Assembly: GCF_001456025.1 (NCBI RefSeq)
Contig: NZ_LMTZ01000138.1
Location: 34,536 to 67,817 of the forward strand
Direction: 5' to 3'
From: Mastigocoleus testarum BC008
Lineage (GTDB): Bacteria; Cyanobacteriota; Cyanobacteriia; Cyanobacteriales; Nostocaceae
Length of the DNA stretch: 33,282 nt
Below are positions 7,105-13,569 of the stretch, in pieces. The position numbers and the translations under genes were made by a program. Each line of letters starts with the position of its first letter. Positions within the stretch are counted from its first letter, which is position 1. The notes beneath the pieces were generated by a model. It ran no database searches. It was given only the letters and a program-made list of their open reading frames with translations, and was not told where the DNA came from.

Positions 7105-10100
7105 ATGGAACCTAACAACAAGCTGATTGATTTTTGTGATTTAAATGGTGTTATTGATGTTTCCCCATTGACCGTTACACCGGACACTTTAGTTGTCGAT
7201 GCAATTCCTTTGATGATGCATGAAGGACAAAATCGTAGTAACAAATTTGGGGTGCGGGGAAAATTATCACAACCAAATAAAACTGATCGCAACCCGAAAG
7301 ATTATGTGTTGGTAGTAGAAGGGTTGTCTTTAGTAGGAATATTTACACATATAGATATTGTCAGGCTTGCTGGTTCTGGAATAAATTTCTCCGGTGTGAG
7401 AATCTCTGAGGTAATGACTCAGCAAGTCATAAGTTTAAAGATATATCCGAATCATGATATTTTCACTGTGCAATCGCTCATGCATCGACATGGGATTCAC
7501 CATTTACCGATTTTAGATCGGCAAAATAAATTGGTTGGTATTATTACTCAAAATCATTTACAGCAAGTATTTGGTTCGGAAGAGAAAACCGATCTTATTC
7601 CAGGATTACAAAAACAATTAAAATCACAGGAAAATCATTTAAAAGAATTACAAGAAGAGCTATATCAAACTCGTTCTGAGTTAAAACAGCAAGTTAATAT
7701 ATTTGAAAAAGCAAAAATTTGTTGTAAACGGGAAATTAAAGTCCGCTCTCAAATAGAAGCTCAAATCAACTTTCAGGCAAATGTTCTCGCCCACGTAAGT
7801 GATGCAGTAATCGCCATTGATAACGAACATCACGTCGTTTATTTAAACAGACGAGCAGAGCAATTGTACAATATTGAAGCAGATGAATTTATTGGTCGGC
7901 ATTTAGAAGAAGTTTATAAGTATCAATGGATCGATAACGAAGATAAGTATTTAGCTGACAATGCTTTGTTAACACAAGGATGGTGGCAAGGAGAAAATAT
8001 TCATATTAAAAATAATGGTCAAGAAATTCATGTAGATTTATCAATTAGTTTTCTTCAAGACAACAGTGGAAATAAAATTGGTTTACTTGCGGTTATTCGG
8101 GATATAACTAAACGCAAACAAGTAGAAAAAAAACTCCGACGTACTGAGGCTTTGCTACAGGAAGCACAACGAGTAGCAAAGATGGGAAGTTGGTCTTGGG
8201 ACTTAAATACTGGTGAGAAATGGTGGTCAGAAGAATTTTATCGATTTACTAATTTAAATCAAGATAGCCCAATACCCAATATCGAAGTGGCAAATCAATT
8301 TATTCATTCTGCAGATCGAGCAAGGGTGAATAAAATTACTAAAGCTGCCTTGGAACAAGGTATTCCTTATGAAACAGAGTTTCGCTTTCTACGTCCCGAT
8401 AGTACTGTTGGTTATGCCTTTTCTTGCGGACGAGTAGACAAAGATGCCCAAGGAAGGGTTGTACGTTTTTACGGGATTTCTCAGGACATCAGTGAATACA
8501 AGCAAGTAGAAGAAGCATTACGAGAAAGTAAAGAGCGTTACCGCGATCTAGCTCAAAAATTACATTCTCTTACTGTCAATGCACCCATTTATATTTATGA
8601 ACTGGATCGCAACGGTAGAATTATCTTTGCAAATCGTACCAATGAGTGCGTATCTCAAGAAAAGTTACTAGGCAGCTTAGTCACAAAATGGTTTCCCCCA
8701 GATCAACGTTCTAGCATTGATTCGGTTTTAGAGCAGGTTTTTACCACCCAACAAGTTCAAGAAATAGAGTACGCAATCCCCGACCGACAAGGTGATACTC
8801 GCTTCTATAAAACCCAAATTGCACCAAATCAAGTTCAAGGAAAAGCCACAACTGCCGTACTGATTGCTAGTGATATTACCGAGCGCAAGCTTGCAGAAGA
8901 AAAAATTGCCGAACAGGCTGCATTACTTGATGTTACTACAGATGCGATTTTGCTCCGAAGTTTGTCGGGCGAGATAATATACTATAATCAAGCAGCTGAA
9001 AGCATGTATGGCTGGACGTCACAGGAAGCAATTGGTCAGGTTGCAGACGAACTTTTATACAAAGAAATTTCACCGGAATTAACCGAAGCACTCCAAACAA
9101 TCAAGGATAAACATTCGTGGCAAGGTGAGCTACATAAAATCACTAAAGAAGGTAGGGAAATAATCGTTGCTAGCCGTTGGACCTTGGTAAAAGATAAGTT
9201 AGGAAATCCCAAATCTATCCTTACAGTTGACACTGATATTACTGAGAAAAAGCAACTAGAGAAACAGTTTCTCCGGGCTCAGCGCCTAGAAAGTCTTGGG
9301 ACTTTGGCAAGTGGTATTGCTCACGATTTAAATAATATTTTGACACCGATTTTGGCAGTTTCACAATTATTACCTCTCAAGGTGACTAATCTTGATCGAA
9401 GTTCCCAAGACATGTTGAAAATGCTAGAAAGCAGTGCCAAACGGGGTGCGAACCTAGTTAAACAGATTTTGTCCTTCGCCCGTGGTAATGAAGCTAGGCG
9501 CACAATTTTACAAGTTAAGCATTTATTGAGGGATATCGAGCAATTTGTCAAAGGAACATTTCCTAAGTTTATTGAAATTGAAAGGAATTTACCGCGAGAT
9601 TTATGGACAGTTGCAGCAGACCCTACCCAGTTGCATCAGGTATTTATGAATTTAGTAGTTAATGCCCGGGATGCCATGCCTGATGGTGGTACTTTAAGTA
9701 TTCTGGCTGAGAATATTTTTGTTGATGAAAGTTATGCCAGGATGAATATTGATGCTAAGGTTGGGCCTTATGTTGTCGTAACAATTGCCGATACTGGAGT
9801 TGGTATTCCCCCGGAAAATATTGACAGGATTTTTGATCCATTTTTCACTACAAAAGATGTCGGTAAAGGTACAGGCTTGGGTTTATCTACGGTATTGGGT
9901 ATTATTAAAAACCATGACGGATTTGTGAAGATATCCAGTGAATTGGGAAATGGTAGTCAGTTTCAAGTATATTTACCCAGTCAAGAAGGGCTTGTTTCAG
10001 ACAAAGAACAGGATCTACAAGGATTAGTAGGAAAGGGAGAAGTAATTTTAGTAATTGATGACGAAGCAAAAATTTGTGAAATTATTAAAACCACCCTGGA

Positions 10101-10443
10101 AAACTATAACTTACAAGTACTCACCGCAAAAGATGGAATAGAAGGAATTTCTGTTTACGCTAACCACAAAGATGACATTAGTATTGTGCTAACAGATATG
10201 ATGATGCCTATAATGGATGGTGCAACTACTATTCGTACTTTGCAAAGAATAAATCCACGAGTAAAGATTATTGCTACCAGTGGTTTAGCCTCTACAGAGG
10301 CTTTAGCAAAAACTGTAGGGACTGGAGTTCAAGGATTTTTAGCTAAACCTTTCACGGCGTGTGAATTAGTAAAAGCCATAGCAGAAGTTTTGCCTGAATG
10401 TGACCAATCTTTAGTAGAAACTTTCCAAGATAAGAAGTTGTGA
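7105..10443 (+). CDS. CBS/PAS hybrid sensor histidine kinase with receiver domain
   Basis: A 1112-residue soluble hybrid kinase. Order: a CBS pair at about residues 15-160 (VSPLTVTPDTLVVDAIPLM; ISEVMTQQVISL; GIHHLPILDRQNKLVGIIT); coiled coil 165-220; four PAS-type domains at about 222-335, 350-467, 485-593 and 605-715, each closing with a DIT/DIS-type end (RDITKRK, SQDISEYK, SDITERK, TDITEKK); a HisKA domain with the phospho-accepting H740 in SGIAHDLNN; a HATPase with N-box NLVVNARDAMPDGG and G-boxes IADTGVGIP and GTGLGLS; and a REC domain at about 980-1095 with acceptor D1031 in LTDMMMP. With no membrane span, it should sense a cytosolic signal, and the CBS pair points to adenine nucleotides. 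The REC domain may relay to an unlinked Hpt or regulator protein. No output partner lies next to it. An AT-only hairpin follows the stop. Confidence 0.92.
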   Translation: MEPNNKLIDFCDLNGVIDVSPLTVTPDTLVVDAIPLMMHEGQNRSNKFGVRGKLSQPNKTDRNPKDYVLVVEGLSLVGIFTHIDIVRLAGSGINFSGVRISEVMTQQVISLKIYPNHDIFTVQSLMHRHGIHHLPILDRQNKLVGIITQNHLQQVFGSEEKTDLIPGLQKQLKSQENHLKELQEELYQTRSELKQQVNIFEKAKICCKREIKVRSQIEAQINFQANVLAHVSDAVIAIDNEHHVVYLNRRAEQLYNIEADEFIGRHLEEVYKYQWIDNEDKYLADNALLTQGWWQGENIHIKNNGQEIHVDLSISFLQDNSGNKIGLLAVIRDITKRKQVEKKLRRTEALLQEAQRVAKMGSWSWDLNTGEKWWSEEFYRFTNLNQDSPIPNIEVANQFIHSADRARVNKITKAALEQGIPYETEFRFLRPDSTVGYAFSCGRVDKDAQGRVVRFYGISQDISEYKQVEEALRESKERYRDLAQKLHSLTVNAPIYIYELDRNGRIIFANRTNECVSQEKLLGSLVTKWFPPDQRSSIDSVLEQVFTTQQVQEIEYAIPDRQGDTRFYKTQIAPNQVQGKATTAVLIASDITERKLAEEKIAEQAALLDVTTDAILLRSLSGEIIYYNQAAESMYGWTSQEAIGQVADELLYKEISPELTEALQTIKDKHSWQGELHKITKEGREIIVASRWTLVKDKLGNPKSILTVDTDITEKKQLEKQFLRAQRLESLGTLASGIAHDLNNILTPILAVSQLLPLKVTNLDRSSQDMLKMLESSAKRGANLVKQILSFARGNEARRTILQVKHLLRDIEQFVKGTFPKFIEIERNLPRDLWTVAADPTQLHQVFMNLVVNARDAMPDGGTLSILAENIFVDESYARMNIDAKVGPYVVVTIADTGVGIPPENIDRIFDPFFTTKDVGKGTGLGLSTVLGIIKNHDGFVKISSELGNGSQFQVYLPSQEGLVSDKEQDLQGLVGKGEVILVIDDEAKICEIIKTTLENYNLQVLTAKDGIEGISVYANHKDDISIVLTDMMMPIMDGATTIRTLQRINPRVKIIATSGLASTEALAKTVGTGVQGFLAKPFTACELVKAIAEVLPECDQSLVETFQDKKL

Positions 10444-10460
10444 AAAATACGTTGGTTAAA

Positions 10461-10485
10461 AAATAATTATGTTGTATAATTATTT
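10461..10485 (+). terminator. AT-only hairpin after the hybrid kinase gene
   Basis: AAATAATTAT (10461-10470) pairs perfectly with ATAATTATTT (10476-10485) over a GTTGT loop, 18 bp after the stop codon. The stem has 10 bp but no G-C pair, so it is a weak terminator at best, or an mRNA end-protecting structure. Confidence 0.4.
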
Positions 10486-10552
10486 ATATTTAAAATAAAT
10501 TTTCCTTATAACATTTGGAATCGCGAAAGCTGGGAAAAAGTTTAAAAAATCG

Positions 10553-10566
10553 TCCTTCCAGAAGGA
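10553..10566 (+). promoter_or_regulatory. Shine-Dalgarno of the Nif11-like gene inside a small hairpin
   Basis: AAGGAGGT (10562-10569) is a near-perfect ribosome binding site six bases before the ATG at 10576, and it fixes the start. Its 5' half lies in TCCTTCCAGAAGGA, which can fold as a 5-bp stem and hide the site. This could allow translational control, for example by temperature or a trans-acting factor; that is inference. Confidence 0.5.
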
Positions 10567-10575
10567 GGTATAGTT

Positions 10576-10809
10576 ATGATTCAGGAAAATGCTGCCCGAA
10601 TCTATAAACAAGTAGAGCAAGCCCATGCTCAACAGGAAAGACAAAAAGCCCTTAGCAATCCAGAAGATTTCATTCTTTTAGCTGCAGCTAGAGGCTATAA
10701 CTTCAATGTCAAAGATTTAGAGACTCAACTGAGCCAATTGTCTGATGAAGATGTTGCAGGTATTTTTAATCCAGGTATTGGACCAAGGCGACATCTGTTT
10801 CCAAGATAA
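10576..10809 (+). CDS. Nif11-like leader peptide family protein
   Basis: A 77-residue peptide. Residues about 1-60 match the Nif11 fold seen in leader regions of some peptide natural-product precursors and in nitrogen-fixation-linked small proteins: an amphipathic helix (ENAARIYKQVEQAHAQQ), NPEDFILLAAARGYNF and DLETQLSQLSDEDVAGI. The tail NPGIGPRRHLFPR follows. There is no cysteine anywhere and no Ser or Thr after about residue 56, so lanthionine or heterocycle formation in the tail is not possible; if it is a precursor, the chemistry must be different. The PGIGPRRH-type tail is, to my knowledge, recurrent in a cyanobacterial subgroup, which hints at a conserved function. A terminator at 10855 separates it from the radical SAM gene 1.17 kb downstream, so they are not an obvious operon. 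Confidence 0.75.
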   Translation: MIQENAARIYKQVEQAHAQQERQKALSNPEDFILLAAARGYNFNVKDLETQLSQLSDEDVAGIFNPGIGPRRHLFPR

Positions 10810-10854
10810 AAGAATTAAGAACTGAAGAGATAGCTGCTTTGCTTGTAGAATTCT

Positions 10855-10890
10855 ACATCTATCAGACTGCAAATAGATGTTTGTCTTTTT
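10855..10890 (+). terminator. Intrinsic terminator of the Nif11-like gene
   Basis: ACATCTAT (10855-10862) pairs with ATAGATGT (10873-10880) across a 10-base loop, and TTGTCTTTTT follows. It overlaps a 14-bp palindrome TGTAGAATTCTACA (10844-10857), so an alternative fold is possible. Confidence 0.6.
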
Positions 10891-11103
10891 GGGATATTGC
10901 TCTGCCCAAAAGATAAAGCGGGTGGACGTAAATACTACGATGGGATCCGGTTGAATTGCCGACGAGATTTAAGCTGTTCGGCATTTATTTTGAAACAAAA
11001 ACTCAGGCTCTAAAAGCATTAGAGACACTAAATTATTCAGTTTAAGTGTACGTCAGCCTAGCATTTTTAGTTAAATACTTATCATTCCATTCTCGGAGTT
11101 TTT
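10891..11103. other. Non-coding stretch with small hairpins
   Basis: No ORF. Two stems stand out: TGCCGA/TCGGCA (10957-10983) and CTCTAA/TTAGAG near 11010-11027. I could not assign either to a known RNA family, and no group II intron domain V was found. Confidence 0.35.
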
Positions 11104-11160
11104 ATGTCCTCTTCTTTAACCCAGGGTACTCTCGTCACAATCATTGGTGAAGCTGTATAG
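11104..11160 (+). pseudogene. Truncated ORF cut off at repeat block 2
   Basis: ATG at 11104, with GGAG six bases upstream, opens an 18-codon frame reading MSSSLTQGTLVTIIGEAV that stops exactly where the palindromic repeats begin. The start site and the beta-strand-like LVTIIGEAV look like the beginning of a real protein, perhaps of a P-II-like ferredoxin-fold type, but 18 residues are too few to name a family. A second TGAAGCTGT at 11645-11653 reads on in the matching frame for ten more codons (LNSKAEKLHI). The gene was probably broken by the repeats. Confidence 0.35.
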
Positions 11161-11500
11161 CGCTACGCGCAAGTCGTTAGCGTAGCGTGTCCGTAGGACA
11201 TAAGTCATTAGCGGCTAGCGTAAGCGTACCGGTTTGGATGCGTCTAAAGACGAATGCACAGGTCTGACGACGTTAGCGCAGCAAGAGGCTTTGCCGTCGC
11301 CGGATCCGTAAGGTGACGTAGTCATAGGCTCCGCCCGTTTGGCTTAACCGTAGGTAGCGCAGCAAGAGGCTATAACTATAGCTACGCTACTTACGGAGCC
11401 GTTACCTGTGGATCTGCCGTCGCCCTTCTGCTCTAGGTTATGACGCTGTTGCGTCACACTGCGTTAATGCGTGTCCTACGGACACAAGTCAAAAGCACAC
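11157..11500. repeat. Palindromic repeat block 2
   Basis: About 340 bp of stacked GC-rich palindromes: TAGCGCTACGCGC, GTCCGTAGGAC, GCGTCTAAAGACG, GTCCTACGGAC and others. Several phrases repeat from block 1 (see 6283-6640), notably GTAGGTAGCGCAGC plus AGAGGCTAT and GTGACGTAGTCATA. No coding capacity. A 9-bp direct repeat TGAAGCTGT at 11148-11156 and 11645-11653 brackets this block plus 150 bp of AT-rich DNA. Confidence 0.75.
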
Positions 11501-11743
11501 TACTTGCTCATAGCTTTTAGGATTCATTGATGTCCTAACCTAATTGCGTAGTGCTATAGATGGTTTGTTTGATTAAGATTTATACAAAGAAAAGTTACAT
11601 AACTTTTTGATTGAAGCCTTCCCACTACTCAGACAATTTATACTTGAAGCTGTGCTGAACTCCAAGGCTGAAAAGCTTCATATAGCTTGATTTAGAAAAA
11701 ATAATTTGGCGCATCTTCAACTACTGAAGGTATTTGTCAACGA
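11501..11743. other. Intergenic DNA between repeat block 2 and RNA copy B
   Basis: AT-rich. A 38-codon open frame ends with the TGA near 11691; I do not recognise its product. Nothing else supported. Confidence 0.35.
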
Positions 11744-11798
11744 CCCAGGTCTAAAGACACTGGGCTTCGGGCCCAAGGTTTAAGGCGTAGTTGACTAG
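11744..11798 (+). ncRNA. Structured RNA element, omega-RNA/HEARO-like, copy B (solitary)
   Basis: The stem CCCAG-GTC (11744-11751), loop TAAA, then GAC, a bulged A and CTGGG (11756-11764) repeats the design of copy A at 3945, including the GCTT that follows and the box TTGACTAG 27 bases later (11791-11798). Compared with copy A, a basal T-A pair becomes C-G and an apical G-C pair becomes T-A, so pairing is kept while sequence changes. The second hairpin of copy A is not clearly preserved; GGGC-TTCGG-GCCC (11762-11773) is an alternative stem. No IscB or TnpB coding remnant follows, so it is either a solo remnant or an independent RNA. Confidence 0.45.
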
Positions 11799-11978
11799 AC
11801 TAAGGAATGAGAATTTAATAACCTGTTATTTTGAAATTTGGAATGGTGCGTTACGTGATCCTAACAGCGCCCCACTTTTATACTTTATTTAATCCACATT
11901 CCTAAGTTATTCGCTTTTGAAAGACTGGGTTTACAGAGGCAACGGCGATACTGCAGGCTCTGCTACCGCGAGGTTATT
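11799..11978. promoter_or_regulatory. Upstream region of the radical SAM gene
   Basis: 180 bp without an ORF. GAGG at 11969-11972 is the likely ribosome site for the ATG at 11979. No promoter could be fixed. Confidence 0.35.
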
Positions 11979-13565
11979 ATGAAAATACTACTACTCTATC
12001 CTCTATTTCCCCAGTCCTTTTGGTCTTACGATCGCTTCATGGAGATTGCTGGACTGAAGGCAGTAATTCCACCTTTGGGAATTATTACGGTTGCAGCACT
12101 CTTACCACAAGATTGGGAGATTCGATTTCGCGATCGCAATGTCGCTTGTGAAACTGAAGCAGATTGGGAGTGGTGCGATCTGGTGATTCTTTCAGCCATG
12201 ATTGTACAGAAGCAGGATTTCCACCGGTTGATTCATAAAGCAGTCCAGTTGGGAAAGAAAGTTGCAGTGGGTGGACCCTATCCCACCTCTGTCCCTCAAG
12301 ATTCGTTGGATGCTGGAGCTGATTTCCTGATTCTGGATGAAGGCGAAATGACGGTTCCTTTATTTCTTGAGGCACTTTGTCAAGGTGAAACCAAGGGCAT
12401 TTTCCGCTCTATTGAAAAGCCGGATGTTACCCAAAGCCCAATGCCACGCTTTGACCTGCTTGAACGTTCTGCCTACTTGATGATGGCAATCCAGTTTTCC
12501 CGTGGGTGTCCCTTCAACTGCGAATTTTGTGACATCATTTCTCTTTATGGTCGCAAACCCCGTACGAAAGAACCGGAACAAGCTCTTGCTGAGTTACAAA
12601 CCCTTTATAACTTAGGTTGGCGTGGTTCACTTTTTATTGTGGATGACAACTTTATTGGTAATCAGAGGAATGTCAAACGCTTCCTGAGAGAATTGATTCC
12701 TTGGATGCAGCAGCACGACTATCCCTTTACTTTTATTACGGAAGCCTCAGTCAATCTGGCAGAGGATGATGAATTACTTCAACTGATGGGTGAAGCAGGC
12801 TTTTATGCAGTCTTCCTCGGTATCGAAACCCCAGACCAGGATAGTTTACAAGTTACTCGAAAACTGCAAAACACCCGTAACCCCCTTGTGGAAGCTTGCA
12901 ACAAAATCAATGATGCAGGAATGCTTATTTATGCAGGATTTATTCTTGGTTTTGATGGAGAACGTTCCGGGGCGGGCGATCGCATACAAGAGTTTATCGA
13001 ACAAACTAACATTCCTCAACCTATGTTGGGCATCCTTCAAGCTCTACCCAATACCGCCCTCTGGGAGCGGTTAAAAAAAGAGCAACGCTTAATTGAGGGC
13101 AATGGTCATCTGACAGGCGACCAGAATACTATAATGAATTTTGTCCCAACACGCCCCATCGCAGATATTACTAAAGAATATGTCGAAGGCTTCTGGATAC
13201 TGTACGAGCCTCGAAACTATCTCAGACGCTGTTTACAGCAATGTCTTAAGATTTGTTCTTTGAAAAATCAAAAACACATGATGCAATTTTCTTTAAGTAA
13301 GAGGATGCGGTTTATCACTCAACTTATTTGGCACCAAGGCATTCGCCGTCCTGAAATTCGGTGGCAGTTTTGGTATCAACTCTTGATTGTCCTGTTGAGA
13401 AAACCGCAGCTTCTCAATATGTACCTGGGATTATGTGCTGCTGGAGAACATTTTTGGGAATATCGCATGTTAGCTAGAGAAAGCATTGCCCGACAGCTTG
13501 GCTACGATCCGCTCCAACTTTCTACGACATCGGCACCTGCTCCAGAAGCAACACTGATACAATAA
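11979..13565 (+). CDS. B12-binding radical SAM protein with DUF4070
   Basis: A 528-residue cytosolic enzyme. Residues about 1-140 form the cobalamin-binding-type domain (KILLLYPLFPQSFWSYDRF; AVGGPYPTSVP; ADFLILDEGE). The radical SAM cluster motif CX3CX2C is C177, C181, C184 in FSRGCPFNCEFCDII, and the core runs to about residue 385 (FIVDDNFIGN, FITEASVNLA, FLGIETPDQDS, AGFILGFDGE). The C-terminal part (YEPRNYLRRC; GEHFWEYRMLARESIARQL) is the DUF4070 region. The class typically performs radical methylations or related chemistry. The hopanoid C-2 methylase HpnP belongs to the same architecture, but this gene could be one of several cyanobacterial paralogues, so no symbol is given. It ends four bases from the end of convergent lon. 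Whether it acts on the Nif11-like peptide upstream is open. Confidence 0.85.
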   Translation: MKILLLYPLFPQSFWSYDRFMEIAGLKAVIPPLGIITVAALLPQDWEIRFRDRNVACETEADWEWCDLVILSAMIVQKQDFHRLIHKAVQLGKKVAVGGPYPTSVPQDSLDAGADFLILDEGEMTVPLFLEALCQGETKGIFRSIEKPDVTQSPMPRFDLLERSAYLMMAIQFSRGCPFNCEFCDIISLYGRKPRTKEPEQALAELQTLYNLGWRGSLFIVDDNFIGNQRNVKRFLRELIPWMQQHDYPFTFITEASVNLAEDDELLQLMGEAGFYAVFLGIETPDQDSLQVTRKLQNTRNPLVEACNKINDAGMLIYAGFILGFDGERSGAGDRIQEFIEQTNIPQPMLGILQALPNTALWERLKKEQRLIEGNGHLTGDQNTIMNFVPTRPIADITKEYVEGFWILYEPRNYLRRCLQQCLKICSLKNQKHMMQFSLSKRMRFITQLIWHQGIRRPEIRWQFWYQLLIVLLRKPQLLNMYLGLCAAGEHFWEYRMLARESIARQLGYDPLQLSTTSAPAPEATLIQ

Positions 13566-13569
13566 TTTA

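Noticed and set aside
10957..10983. Possible group II intron or tRNA fragment at the TGCCGA/TCGGCA stem
   Set aside because: No domain V sequence, no reverse transcriptase, no cloverleaf or TTCGA loop fits around the stem.
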